From Chitinophagales bacterium (GTDB lineage: Bacteria; Bacteroidota; Bacteroidia; Chitinophagales; Saprospiraceae): a DNA stretch of 64,000 nt. Below the pieces are notes generated by a model that was not told the DNA's origin, did not search any database, and saw only the letters and a list, made by a program, of their open reading frames with translations. The position numbers and the translations under genes are program-made. Location of the stretch: contig JAFLBO010000009.1 in the NCBI GenBank assembly GCA_017303475.1, forward strand, positions 1 through 64,000, written 5' to 3'. This document shows, piece by piece, positions 51,829 through 60,361 of this stretch (position 1 is its first letter; each line of letters begins with the position of its first letter).

Positions 51829-52085
51829 ACGGTTGACGGTTGACGGCTTACGGTGGACGGTTGACGGTGCGTGGGAGCTTTACTAATGTGAGTTGTCATG
51901 CCGAGTACTCGGCACCTACACAAGCCTGGCTGCGGGCAATCCTTTTTGCCAAGGGATAATATCGAAATCTGGCTTGTGTAGGTCCCGATTCTCGGGATGA
52001 CAACCCACCTTGCTATAAATACCCACGCACCGTCCACCGTCCACCGTCTACCGTCTACCGTCCACCGTCTACCGTCTACCGTCTC
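51829..52085. repeat. 257-base nested hairpin element
   Basis: Outer arms are GGTTGACGG/GGTGGACGG units on the left (51829-51870) and CCGTCCACCGTCTACCGTC units on the right (52027-52085). Inside is a second inverted pair: AGTTGTCATGCCGAG with CACCTACACAAGCC on the left (from about 51890) and GGCTTGTGTAGGT with CGGGATGACAACCC (to about 52008) on the right. The right arm contains the TAG stop of the AhpD-like gene at 52069. A remnant of the inner end is at 155-172. Confidence 0.8.
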
Positions 52086-52419
52086 CGGTCAATTCCTCCC
52101 AGTACTCTACGGCGCGGCGGGTATGCGGAATGCAGATAGAGCCGCCCACCATGTTGGCAACGGCGAATACTTCAAAGATTTGTTCGGTGGTAACGCCCAG
52201 TTCGTGACTTTTGCCGAGGTGGTATTTGATACAGTCGTCGCAACGAAGCACCATGGAAGCTACCAAACCGAGTAGTTCTTTGGTGCGAACATCGAGGGCG
52301 CCTTCCTGGTAGGTTTGGTTGTCGAGGCTCCAGAAACGTTTGATTACCTTATTGTCGTGCGCCAGAATGCGCTCATTCATGCGGGTACGGTAGTCGTTGA
52401 ATTCTTGTACGAGTGACAT
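52069..52419 (-). CDS. Carboxymuconolactone decarboxylase (AhpD-like) family protein
   Basis: 116 residues of the CMD/AhpD helical family. The redox Cys pair and proton-relay His are in LRCDDCIKYHLGKSHELG (CxxC with downstream His), as in alkylhydroperoxidase-like members. GVTTEQIFEVFAVANMVGGS continues the fold. It may act in peroxide or thiol redox. The C-terminal GDGRR plus stop is encoded by the repeat at 51829-52085, so the original tail may differ. Confidence 0.88.
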   Translation of the reverse strand: MSLVQEFNDYRTRMNERILAHDNKVIKRFWSLDNQTYQEGALDVRTKELLGLVASMVLRCDDCIKYHLGKSHELGVTTEQIFEVFAVANMVGGSICIPHTRRAVEYWEELTGDGRR

Positions 52420-52514
52420 GTGAGAGTTTTTTCGTTATGATAAAGGGATGAATGTTCCTGAGGATCAAATGACAAGCAAATTTCCTGATTGTTCACCATT
52501 TAGTTAGAAACATC

Positions 52515-53321
52515 ATGCTTCGTGCTGCTCTTTTGGATATGTACAACGGCGAACAGAACCGTGGCATACCCATGCTCAAAAGTATTCTGGGTAGATACCA
52601 GGAGGTACTTGAATTTGATCATTTCGATGTTCGCGCGAAGTGTGAAGTTCCGGATCTTTCCTATCAGATCTATATTTTTTCCGGTGGTCCGGGCGATCCG
52701 CTGGAAACCGGCGGAAAGTGGCAGGAGCCCTATTTTTCGCTGATTGAACAGCTTTATCGGTACAATCAGGCGGGTTTGGGTGAAAAAAAGTATTGTTTTT
52801 TCATTTGCCACTCTTTCCAGATGGCCTGTCATCATTTCAACCTGGGCGAGGTGTCGCAGCGTTTTAAGATGTCGTTTGGCACTTATCCGGTATATAAAAC
52901 CCATCAGGGCAAGGAGGAGCCATTTTTTGGCAACCTGCCTGATCCGTTTTACATTGCCGATTTCCGGCGGTATCAGGTTACGAAACCCAACCACAAGCGA
53001 TTCCGGGAAATGGGGGCTGAAATTCTTTGCCTGGAAAAATTACGTCCGCACGTACAATTTGAGCGGGCCATCATGGCTGTACGGTTTAGTCCGGAGATGA
53101 TTGGCACACAATTTCACCCGGAAGCTGATCCGGAGGGTTTGCTGAGTTATTTTGTGGAAGAGGAGCGCAAGAACTCCATTGTGGAAGAGCACGGCGAATC
53201 CAGGTACAACCGAATGATCCGGGATTTGGCAAATCCGCAGAAAATTCAGCGCACGTTTGAAACCCTGATTCCAACGTTTTTGGATCATGCGATAGAGGCG
53301 CTGGAGATGGAATACGCCTGA
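52515..53321 (+). CDS. Stand-alone class I glutamine amidotransferase-like protein
   Basis: 268 residues of the GATase1 fold. The nucleophile Cys98 sits in FFICHSFQMACHHF (usually GxCxGxQ), and the His-Glu pair in GTQFHPEADPEG is His201 and Glu203, so the triad is complete. IFSGGPGDP forms the oxyanion part. No synthetase domain or partner gene is next to it, so the ammonia acceptor is unknown. The C-terminal extension of about 60 residues (VEEERKNSIVEEHGE) is unusual for GATase1. A strong terminator follows. Confidence 0.8.
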   Translation: MLRAALLDMYNGEQNRGIPMLKSILGRYQEVLEFDHFDVRAKCEVPDLSYQIYIFSGGPGDPLETGGKWQEPYFSLIEQLYRYNQAGLGEKKYCFFICHSFQMACHHFNLGEVSQRFKMSFGTYPVYKTHQGKEEPFFGNLPDPFYIADFRRYQVTKPNHKRFREMGAEILCLEKLRPHVQFERAIMAVRFSPEMIGTQFHPEADPEGLLSYFVEEERKNSIVEEHGESRYNRMIRDLANPQKIQRTFETLIPTFLDHAIEALEMEYA

Positions 53322-53328
53322 AAACGAA

Positions 53329-53364
53329 AACGGTTCAATGCGAGACTGCATTGAACCGTTTTTT
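53329..53364. terminator. Bidirectional terminator between the GATase gene and acpP
   Basis: A perfect 13-base stem AACGGTTCAATGC/GCATTGAACCGTT with a 6-base loop. T-rich on both strands (TTTTTTG forward, TTTTCG in reverse). Confidence 0.85.
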
Positions 53365-53402
53365 GCAAAAGGAGGGCTTTTAATAAGCCAACCCTTTAAA
53401 AA

Positions 53403-53642
53403 TCAAGCATTTACATTTTGCTCCAGGTAGGAAATTGCCTGACCTACGGTCTGGATACCTTCTGCCTGCTCGTCCGGGATAGATACATCGAATTCTTTTT
53501 CGAATTCCATGATCAGCTCAACGGTATCGAGTGAGTCAGCGCCCAGATCGTTGATGAAGCTTGCCTCTGGGGTCACTTCAGATTCGTCAACACCCAGCTT
53601 GTCAATGATGATTTTTTTTACGCGGTCGGCTACGTTTGCCAT
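53403..53642 (-). CDS. acpP: Acyl carrier protein
   Basis: 79 residues, the fatty-acid synthesis carrier. The phosphopantetheine Ser37 is in [15 protein letters not shown], the most conserved part of ACPs; the protein is strongly acidic ([17 protein letters not shown]). It is monocistronic: fabF or fabD are not adjacent in this window. Promoter at 53688-53717. Confidence 0.97.
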   Translation of the reverse strand: MANVADRVKKIIIDKLGVDESEVTPEASFINDLGADSLDTVELIMEFEKEFDVSIPDEQAEGIQTVGQAISYLEQNVNA

Positions 53643-53687
53643 GTTTTTCTAAACTAGTTGGTGAAAAAAAGTCAATTTTTCAGGGTG

Positions 53688-53717
53688 CAAAGAAACGCCA
53701 ACTGCCAGCTTTATCAA
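53688..53717 (-). promoter_or_regulatory. acpP promoter
   Basis: On the minus strand, TTG (read as CAA at 53715-53717), 19-base spacer and -7 TTTCTTTG (53688-53695; one mismatch to TAnnTTTG). The start would be about 40 bases before the ATG. Confidence 0.65.
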
Positions 53718-53856
53718 AGATTTCCGCTTTATTTTTTTCCAAACAGCTAAAAAGGTTTCAAAATGGCTTTTTGTAAAAAAAACACTTACCCGACACCGCC
53801 AAACGGTCAAAAGGAAAAATTTTTACACAATGGTCGGCAACACGGCTAGAAAGATG

Positions 53857-53887
53857 TTGGGAAACTATATATTATGCATTATTTTTG
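53857..53887 (+). promoter_or_regulatory. pyk promoter
   Basis: TTG at 53857-53859, 20-base spacer and exact TATTTTTG at 53880-53887, the textbook Bacteroidota pattern. Predicted leader of about 40 bases before the ATG at 53932. Confidence 0.8.
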
Positions 53888-53931
53888 CCCCGCAGAACTT
53901 ATTGTAGTTTTTACACTTTAAACTCTTCAAC

Positions 53932-55422
53932 ATGACTCTCACGGAAGCGGCAGCATTGCTTCAAAAAAATAAATCAGGTTTGCGCAAAGACGGCTCGCAG
54001 TTCACCAAGATCGTAGCCACCGTTGGTCCGGCCTGCAGCGCACCGGATAAACTGCTTGATTTGGTTCAGGCCGGGGTGGATGTTTTCCGACTCAACTTCA
54101 GTCATGGATCGCACGAGGATCACCTTCAGGTAATTCAGCGCATTCAGGCCATCAATAAAGAACACAACCTGCATATTGGAATTCTTGCCGATCTACAGGG
54201 CCCAAAATTGCGCGTGGGCAAAATCAAAGATAATGCATTGACGCTGGCAGAAGGCGATATCATCACCATTACCAACGATGAAAAAGCGCCAGGGGTGAAA
54301 GACAACATTTACATGTCTTACGATCAGTTTGCGGAAGACTGCGAAGTGGGCGAGCGTATTTTGATGGACGACGGTAAACTGATTTTTGAGGTGGTTGAAA
54401 CCAATAAAAAAGACACCGTTCGGCTCAAGGCACTTCACGCAGGCGTATTGAGCAGCAATAAAGGGGTAAACCTGCCCGATACAAACGTAAAACTGCCTGC
54501 GCTCACGGAAAAAGACGAGGAAGACCTCAACTTCATCCTTACGCAGGACGTAAACTGGATCGCATTGTCGTTCGTACGCCGGGCAGAAGACCTCAAGCCG
54601 GTTAAAGATGCCCTGGAAAGAACCGGTCACCAGGCCAAAGTGATGGCTAAAATTGAAAAGCCGGAAGCGGTGCGCAACCTGCGCGAGATCATCCGCGCCT
54701 GCAACGGTATCATGGTAGCTCGTGGCGACCTCGGGGTAGAAATGCCGATTGAAAAACTGGCTATGACCCAGAAAGACATCATCCACATGTGCATGCAATA
54801 TGCCCGTCCGGTAATTGTAGCCACACAGATGATGGACAGCATGATTAACAACCCTTCGCCTACGCGCGCAGAGGTAACCGACGTAGCCAACGCCGTACTG
54901 GATGGCGCCGATGCGGTAATGCTGAGTGGCGAAACCTCCGTGGGTAAATACCCCAAGCTGGTAATTCAGTACATGTCGAAAATCATTACCGAGGCTGAAA
55001 AACAATACTGGCCGCAGATCAGCAACCGCCGGCCAACGCCTTCGCCTCAGTTTATGCTGTACCATTCGGATGTGATCATTTTCAGCGCCTGCAATGTGGC
55101 CGAACAAATTGGCGCCAAAGGCATTGTGGGGCACACGGTTTCGGGTTATACGGCCTTCAAACTTAGCAGTTTCCGTCCGAAATCCAATATTTTCATCTTC
55201 AGCGATCAGCAGGTGAAACTCGGCGCATTCAACCTCTTGTGGGGCGTGCAGTGTTTTTATTACAACCGTTTTACCACCACCGACGAAACCATTCAGGATT
55301 GTGTGGATATCCTCAAGGAAAGCGGGTATGTAAAACCGGGCGACAGCATTATCAACACGGGCTCCATGCCTATGGGCAAACGGATGCCAACAAATATGAT
55401 GAAAGTGACTGAGGTGGAATAA
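53932..55422 (+). CDS. pyk: Pyruvate kinase
   Basis: Converts phosphoenolpyruvate and ADP to pyruvate and ATP. 496 residues. Family motifs are TKIVATVGPAC, DVFRLNFSHGSHEDH, ILADLQGPKLRVG, the K+ and metal-site regions, KIEKPEAVRNLREI, MVARGDLGVEMP and GADAVMLSGETSVGKYP. The C-terminal regulatory domain is standard. The N-terminal extension (MTLTEAAALLQKNKSGLRKDG) is slightly longer than usual. Ends before a hairpin terminator; monocistronic. Confidence 0.96.
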   Translation: MTLTEAAALLQKNKSGLRKDGSQFTKIVATVGPACSAPDKLLDLVQAGVDVFRLNFSHGSHEDHLQVIQRIQAINKEHNLHIGILADLQGPKLRVGKIKDNALTLAEGDIITITNDEKAPGVKDNIYMSYDQFAEDCEVGERILMDDGKLIFEVVETNKKDTVRLKALHAGVLSSNKGVNLPDTNVKLPALTEKDEEDLNFILTQDVNWIALSFVRRAEDLKPVKDALERTGHQAKVMAKIEKPEAVRNLREIIRACNGIMVARGDLGVEMPIEKLAMTQKDIIHMCMQYARPVIVATQMMDSMINNPSPTRAEVTDVANAVLDGADAVMLSGETSVGKYPKLVIQYMSKIITEAEKQYWPQISNRRPTPSPQFMLYHSDVIIFSACNVAEQIGAKGIVGHTVSGYTAFKLSSFRPKSNIFIFSDQQVKLGAFNLLWGVQCFYYNRFTTTDETIQDCVDILKESGYVKPGDSIINTGSMPMGKRMPTNMMKVTEVE

Positions 55423-55447
55423 TCGCCAAGTTGCTATAAAGACACGA

Positions 55448-55496
55448 AGGACAAGGTGGGCGCGTTATCTTAGCGCCTGCCTTGTCCTTTTTTAGT
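55448..55496 (+). terminator. Terminator of pyk
   Basis: Stem AAGGACAAGG-TG-GGCGC pairs with GCGCC-TG-CCTTGTCCTT across a GTTATCTTA loop and ends in TTTTTTA. Confidence 0.8.
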
Positions 55497-55506
55497 TATA
55501 TATCCC

Positions 55507-57285
55507 ATGAAAAAAATCCTTTACGCCTTGTTTCTGCTGCTTCCGTTTGCGGGGCATGCGCAACCTGAATTTGATCAACGCCTGGATTTTGATCAGATCA
55601 AGGCTATGCTGACTGATGGTATTAACCAGAAAGACTTGCGGAAACAGGCGCTGGCCTGGTATCATTGGGCGTATTACGATGAGGAGCAAACCGGTATTTC
55701 CGACTCGGCTTTTCAATATCTGGCCAGGAGTGCCGATCGTTTTGGCAAATCCGGCGATTCTTTGGCATATCACCGCACCCGGGCTGATCTGGCCGACCGG
55801 ATGGCTGCACGCGGATTGTGGGATGAGGCCATTAAAATGCAGCAGGAAGCCTTGTCGTTTGCAGAAAGAACCAACAACCTGTACCTGAAAACCCACCTGC
55901 TTGCCCGCTTGAGCCGGATTTACTCCGACAAAGGCGATGCGCAAAAATCCACGACCCTCAGGCGTTTATTTACCAAAGAAAACCAATCGCTGAAAGACAC
56001 TGTGCTGGATATAATTGTGGCCAAGTATGAGGTGGAGCACAACGGACAGCTGGGCAAATACGCCATTGCGCGTTACGAGGCCTCCAATGCGCTCCGGTTG
56101 GCGGAACAAATCAAAAGGCCTGATTTTATTACCTGGGGTCAATATTCAGTGGGGAAATACAGTATTCTGGACCGCGACTACAATATGGCCTTGTTTTTCC
56201 TAAAAAAAGCGGAAAAATCGGCGCCCAGGACCAATGTTGCCTTGCGCCGCGACATTTGCCGGCAGTTGTCTACGGCTTATGCTTCGCTGGATAGTCTGGA
56301 ATTAGCCTTGTATTATGCCAACCGTACCACCGAGATTGGGGATACCCTTATTGCCGAGGAACGGGAAGCGGCCTTGCATCGGGTGGCTATTCAATTTGAT
56401 ACCCGGGAAAAACGCAAGGAAATAGCACAGCTCGAAAAAGAAAAAAGTGCGGTGGAAGAGCAATCGAAACAACAACGGATAGGCTTGTTTACGATGGCGG
56501 TAGCTATTGCAGCCCTGACTTTATCCTTTTTTGTGGTAGTGCGCGATTACAAACACCGCATCCGGATGGATAAAATTGTGGCTGATCAGCAGCAGGAAAT
56601 TGACCAGCAGAAAATTCGGGATTTGGAGAACAACCTGAAAATTGAGACCATGCAGAGCATGTTGGCCGGTCAGGAAAGTGAAAGGCAACGTGTAGCACAG
56701 GATTTGCACGACAGTGTTGGGGGGCTGCTTGCTGCGGTAAAAATGCAGATGGAAACCCTGAATGCCAAAGAGCCAGCTTTATCCGGAGACGAAGACTGGC
56801 TAAAAATCAGGAAATTGCTGGATGAAACTGTTTCTGAAACCCGGCATATTGCCCGAAATATGCAGCCAAGCGCTTTGCTGGAGTTTGGATTAGTGACAGC
56901 CCTGCGCGACCTGACAACCAGGGTACACGGAAAAGGTATGCCCCAGTTGACGTTTCAGCATTTTGGCGATTTCAGTGATCTGGATCGGGATTTGGCCCTG
57001 AATTGTTACCGAATTATACAGGAACTGGTACAAAACAGCCTGAAACACGCCCAGGCCAAAGAAATTTTGGTACAAATAACCCGGACAGAAGACGAGATTG
57101 CGCTGCATGTGGAAGATGACGGAAAGGGATTTGACCCTAAAACCATGCAAAAAGGCATGGGAACCGATAATCTTGCCCGCAGGGCGCAGTTTCTGAAGGC
57201 CGATTTGAGTGTACAAAGTGCAGTAGGGCAGGGCACCAGCACAGTGGTAACCGTGCCGCTGGGAAAAACTCAGGGAAAACCCTGA
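55507..57285 (+). CDS. TPR sensor histidine kinase of NarL/HisKA_3 type
   Basis: 592 residues. Signal peptide (ILYALFLLLPFAGHA), a periplasmic helical region with TPR-like pairs (about 25-290; for example LYLKTHLLARLSRIYSDKGDAQKS), a coiled stretch (EREAALHRVAIQFDTREKRKEI), one membrane helix near 325-345 (GLFTMAVAIAALTLSFFVVV) and a dimerisation helix with the phospho-acceptor His401 in RVAQDLHDSVGGLLAAVK. The HATPase has LNCYRIIQELVQNSLKHAQA and DDGKGFDPKTM. The kinase thus has TPR sensor input typical of Bacteroidota. No LuxR-type regulator is adjacent, though such kinases usually have one. Confidence 0.9.
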   Translation: MKKILYALFLLLPFAGHAQPEFDQRLDFDQIKAMLTDGINQKDLRKQALAWYHWAYYDEEQTGISDSAFQYLARSADRFGKSGDSLAYHRTRADLADRMAARGLWDEAIKMQQEALSFAERTNNLYLKTHLLARLSRIYSDKGDAQKSTTLRRLFTKENQSLKDTVLDIIVAKYEVEHNGQLGKYAIARYEASNALRLAEQIKRPDFITWGQYSVGKYSILDRDYNMALFFLKKAEKSAPRTNVALRRDICRQLSTAYASLDSLELALYYANRTTEIGDTLIAEEREAALHRVAIQFDTREKRKEIAQLEKEKSAVEEQSKQQRIGLFTMAVAIAALTLSFFVVVRDYKHRIRMDKIVADQQQEIDQQKIRDLENNLKIETMQSMLAGQESERQRVAQDLHDSVGGLLAAVKMQMETLNAKEPALSGDEDWLKIRKLLDETVSETRHIARNMQPSALLEFGLVTALRDLTTRVHGKGMPQLTFQHFGDFSDLDRDLALNCYRIIQELVQNSLKHAQAKEILVQITRTEDEIALHVEDDGKGFDPKTMQKGMGTDNLARRAQFLKADLSVQSAVGQGTSTVVTVPLGKTQGKP

Positions 57286-57568
57286 AAATAAAACCCGGCT
57301 TTGCCCTGATATATAGGAATAGAACTTGCCTGACTTTTGTGTCGGGCATTTCAACTACCGATTACAACAATTTTTGCCCTACCCCCCGATTTTGTTTCTC
57401 ATTGCTCTCAATAGGCAGATTACATTGAGACTTCGTTCTAAACCTTTCTTCACGGCGCAATGTCGTTGACCCTCAAGGTGGATCCATGTTGTGTTGACTT
57501 TTGATATACAGGTCTGAAGTACAGCGCACGGAATCTTCCGGTTCTAATTATCCCTTAGGCAGATTTAG

Positions 57569-57604
57569 TCGCCCGCCGCTCAATGGAGTAGCGGGCGATT
57601 TTAC
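57569..57604 (+). terminator. Hairpin terminator in the gap after the kinase
   Basis: TCGCCCGC (57569-57576) pairs with GCGGGCGA (57591-57598), followed by TTTTAC. Confidence 0.6.
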
Positions 57605-57737
57605 TATAATGTCACCGCTATGCGGTTTTTTGGGCCGCTTCGCGGTGTCGCTTCGCGACGGGGGTGTTGTTGGGAATGTGTACTTTTGGGCTGCTTGGTT
57701 TGTGTCTGGAGCTTTTGTGAGGTTCCATTTGCCGTGA

Positions 57738-57793
57738 TAAAGTCCAGCGTCTGACAGTCTAAAGTCCACTAGTCTAAGATCCAACAGTCCAAT
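57738..57793. repeat. AGTCCA/AGTCTA short-unit repeat
   Basis: Six degenerate units around AGTCYA (AAAGTCCA, CAGTCTA, AAGTCCA, TAGTCTA, AACAGTCCA) run up to the ATG at 57795. Similar in style to the other short-unit repeats in the window. Confidence 0.5.
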
Positions 57794-57794
57794 T

Positions 57795-58268
57795 ATGCAA
57801 TTAGCCCATACTCCTGCCCGAACTTTTGTGGGAATTTCCATGTCGATGAGTTTGCTTGACAACCGAACGGTTGATCTATGGCGTCAGTTCATGCCGCGCC
57901 GGCATGGTATATCCGGGCGTGTGGGTGAGGAGATGTATTCTTTGCAGGTATATCCGGAGGGGTACTATGAGCGGTTTAATCCGGCTACAGTTTTTGAGAA
58001 GTGGGCATTGGTGGAAGTGACGCCGGGTACAGAGGCGCCTGATGGTATGACGTTATTTCTGCTACCGGAAGGGGAATATGCCACTTTTATTCATAAGGGT
58101 GATGTGGCTGCTTTTGTGGCGCGTTTGCAAAATGTGTTGCAGGAATGGATACCGGCTTCGGGGCTGGTACTGGATGCGCGGCCGCATTTTGAGGTGTTGG
58201 GCGAAAAGTATCGAAACGGGGATCCGGAATCTGAAGAGGAAGTGTGGGTGCCGGTCAGGCGTCTTTGA
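57795..58268 (+). CDS. GyrI-like/AraC effector-binding-domain protein
   Basis: 157 residues with the effector-binding (GyrI/Rob C-terminal) fold: TFVGISMSMSLLDNRTVDLWRQFMPR at the N-terminus, then EEMYSLQVYP, KWALVEVTPGTEAPDGMTLFLLPEGEYATFIHKG seen in parts, and PHFEVLGEKYRNGDPESEEEVWVPVRR. The conserved acidic residue of the drug-binding pocket is likely in EEEVWVPV. It lacks the DNA-binding domain, so it may bind small molecules or be a toxin-like antagonist. It lies 99 bases before sod but has no known link. Confidence 0.85.
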   Translation: MQLAHTPARTFVGISMSMSLLDNRTVDLWRQFMPRRHGISGRVGEEMYSLQVYPEGYYERFNPATVFEKWALVEVTPGTEAPDGMTLFLLPEGEYATFIHKGDVAAFVARLQNVLQEWIPASGLVLDARPHFEVLGEKYRNGDPESEEEVWVPVRRL

Positions 58269-58366
58269 ACATTTCATTATCCCGATTTTTCCAATTCTGC
58301 TGAACAACTTACTTTTCGGGCTGTTTTTAAGGCTATCATTCTCAAATTATTCAAAATCACCATAAA

Positions 58367-58984
58367 ATGGCATTCACCTTACCAGATTTACCCTATGCCC
58401 ACAATGCACTGGAACCGCATGTGGATACGCGCACCATGGAAATTCACCACGGCAAACACCATGCTGCATACGTTAATAACCTGAATGCGGCCCTGCAGGG
58501 CACGGAGCACGAGGGCAAAAGCCTGGAAGAGCTTTTCGCCATGATGAGCAAACTTCCTCCGGCAGTGCGCAACAACGGTGGAGGTCACTGGAACCATACC
58601 ATGTTCTGGGAAATCATGGGGCCCAATGGCGGCGGCGCTCCAACAGGCGATCTGGCTTCCAAAATCAACAAAAACTTCGGCTCGTTTGAGGAAATGCAAA
58701 AATTGTTTGCTCAGGCAGCTACCACCCGCTTCGGCTCCGGCTGGGCATGGCTTTGCGTGGATGAAAACGACGATCTTTTCATTACCTCAACGCCAAACCA
58801 GGACAATCCGCTCATGGATGTTGCCGATAAAAAAGGTCGCCCGATTCTCGGCCTCGATGTCTGGGAACATGCCTATTACCTGCACTACCAGAACCGTCGC
58901 CCGGATTACATTACTTCCTGGTGGAATGTAGTTAACTGGGAAGAAGTGGGCCGCCGCTACCGCAGCGCCGTGCGCATTAACTAA
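58367..58984 (+). CDS. sodA: Superoxide dismutase, Fe/Mn family, Mn-type residues
   Basis: Dismutes superoxide. 205 residues. Metal ligands are His in [13 protein letters not shown], His in [11 protein letters not shown], Asp and His in [13 protein letters not shown]. Gly-Gly before HWNH together with NQDNPLM (Gln in the outer sphere) is the Mn-type signature, though cambialistic use cannot be excluded. No signal peptide, so cytosolic. Confidence 0.95.
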   Translation: MAFTLPDLPYAHNALEPHVDTRTMEIHHGKHHAAYVNNLNAALQGTEHEGKSLEELFAMMSKLPPAVRNNGGGHWNHTMFWEIMGPNGGGAPTGDLASKINKNFGSFEEMQKLFAQAATTRFGSGWAWLCVDENDDLFITSTPNQDNPLMDVADKKGRPILGLDVWEHAYYLHYQNRRPDYITSWWNVVNWEEVGRRYRSAVRIN

Positions 58985-59102
58985 AATACTACTCCAGAAT
59001 AAGCGCTCTGGCTGAAAAACGGGGGGTGTCTGAGTTTCCTCAGGCCCCCCCCGTTGTATTACCGATGCTTGTGCCTATTTTTGTGCGCAGAAAAAACATC
59101 CT

Positions 59103-59609
59103 ATGACGCTTCGCGAACTATTCGATTACCTGAACGCCAACCCTGTTATGGTGGTGGGCTATTTCCTGCTGATCCTGATAACGGCTTTCCTGGCCGGGAT
59201 GATGGGCCGCGGCGAAGGTCACCTGAGTCCCTGGAAGTATTTGTACTCGGCTATAGTTTACCTGGTATGTGTACCGGGCATTTTTGCCTCGGCACTGGCG
59301 GTGTATTTGTTTTTATTTGAAAACGGCGGCAGCATTTTCAACCTGAACCTGCTTACCCAGGTATTGCCCATTGGCGCCATGCTGGTAACGCTTGCCGTGG
59401 TGCGCAGAAATGTTGAATTCGGATACATACCCGGCTTCGGCAAGCTGACGGATCTGATCATGACCATCGTGACGGTATTCGTGTTGATGTATTTTCTCAA
59501 CAGATTGCACCTGGTGGCCTGGGTGTATGTGCCGGTTCAGTGGCTGATTCTGATTGTTGCAGCTTTGCTGCTCATTGTCCGCTTCGGACTCAAACGTTTA
59601 TCATCCTGA
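59103..59609 (+). CDS. Small polytopic membrane protein of unknown function
   Basis: 168 residues with four or five hydrophobic helices (VMVVGYFLLILITAFLAGMM, YLYSAIVYLVCVPGIFASALAVYLFLF, LPIGAMLVTLAVVR, LIMTIVTVFVLMYFL and VQWLILIVAALLLIV). No family recognised. Its TGA stop overlaps the lptC ATG (TGATG), so it is coupled to LPS transport gene lptC; a role in the envelope is plausible. Confidence 0.7.
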   Translation: MTLRELFDYLNANPVMVVGYFLLILITAFLAGMMGRGEGHLSPWKYLYSAIVYLVCVPGIFASALAVYLFLFENGGSIFNLNLLTQVLPIGAMLVTLAVVRRNVEFGYIPGFGKLTDLIMTIVTVFVLMYFLNRLHLVAWVYVPVQWLILIVAALLLIVRFGLKRLSS

Positions 59610-60145
59610 TGCGATCCATTTTTTGGTGCCTGATACCGGTATACCTACTGACGGCTTGTACAGATTCTATCAAAGAAACCCGTCAGGTGTTTACCCAGGA
59701 CGATGTAGCTGTGGAGGTTGGCAAGGAGGTGGAAATCCTGTATTCCGACAGTGCTTTTGTGCGGGTTCGGGTAACCGGTCCGTTGCTGCACAACTATTCA
59801 GACAGGGAAAAGCCGCGACAGGAATTTCCCGAAGGCATTAAAATGGATTTTTTGATGCCCGATTTAAGTGTCAGAAGCGTACTGACGGCCAAAGCAGCCA
59901 CCCGGTTTCAAACGGAAGGACGCATTGTGGTGCGCGACAGTGTGGTATTAACAACAGTGAAGCAGGAGAAGCTGGAAACAGAGGAATTGATCTGGGATGA
60001 AAGAACAGCCAAAATCCGCACCGATAAATTTGTCAAAGTAAGTCAGCCCGGCGAAGTGATTTACGGCTTCGGACTGGAAGCCGAGCAGGATTTTTCTTAC
60101 TGGCGCATTTTGGTTCCGAAAGGGAAGATAAAGGTGGAGAATTGA
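59609..60145 (+). CDS. lptC: LPS export protein LptC
   Basis: 178 residues. A lipoprotein-like signal with lipobox (SIFWCLIPVYLLTACTDS) leads to the LptC jelly-roll with strands DDVAVEVGKEVEILYSDS, LTAKAATRFQTEGRIVVRDSVVL and EELIWDERTAKIRTDKFVKV and the C-terminal YGFGLEAEQDFSYWRILVPKG. The protein bridges the LptB2FG ABC transporter and periplasmic LptA. Start ATG 59609 overlaps the previous stop. Its TGA stop is the first part of the palindromic repeat at 60143. Confidence 0.88.
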   Translation: MRSIFWCLIPVYLLTACTDSIKETRQVFTQDDVAVEVGKEVEILYSDSAFVRVRVTGPLLHNYSDREKPRQEFPEGIKMDFLMPDLSVRSVLTAKAATRFQTEGRIVVRDSVVLTTVKQEKLETEELIWDERTAKIRTDKFVKVSQPGEVIYGFGLEAEQDFSYWRILVPKGKIKVEN

Positions 60146-60361
60146 GTGTTTGAGTTTTTGCGTGTGCAAGTGTTTGAGTTGGCGTTCGGTTGGATATGTC
60201 GGGAAAGAAATAAGGACGCCGGCAAACACCCCCCAACAAGCTCAAGCACCCCAATGCCATCACCTTAAATTACCCGATCCATAAAACTGAACGCCAACTC
60301 AAACACTTGAAAACTCCCACACTCCCACACTCAAAAACACCCACACTCAAACACTCAAAAA
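60143..60361. repeat. GAGTGTTTGAG/CTCAAACACTC-unit hairpin between lptC and the CorC-like gene
   Basis: TTGAGTGTTTGAGTTTTTG units open the left side. AAGTGTTTGAGTTGGCGTTC (60168-60187) pairs with GAACGCCAACTCAAACACTT (about 60290-60309); CACACTCAAAAACACCCACA units close the right side. lptC ends in the first unit and the CorC-like GTG follows the last one. Confidence 0.75.

Larger units (their letters stand above)
57286..57794. other. Gene-free stretch with terminator and short-unit repeat
   Basis: No convincing ORF. It contains the hairpin at 57569-57604, a GC-rich palindromic stretch (GGGCCGCTTCGCGGTGTCGC at about 57630) and the AGTC-unit repeat at 57738-57793. The kinase transcript probably ends here. 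Confidence 0.5.

Noticed and set aside
54193..55134. 313-residue open frame on the minus strand
   Set aside because: It is antisense to pyk, which has an unambiguous family match.
57501..57737. 78-residue plus-strand ORF in the gap after the kinase
   Set aside because: It is built from the hairpin terminator region; no start signal or family-like sequence.
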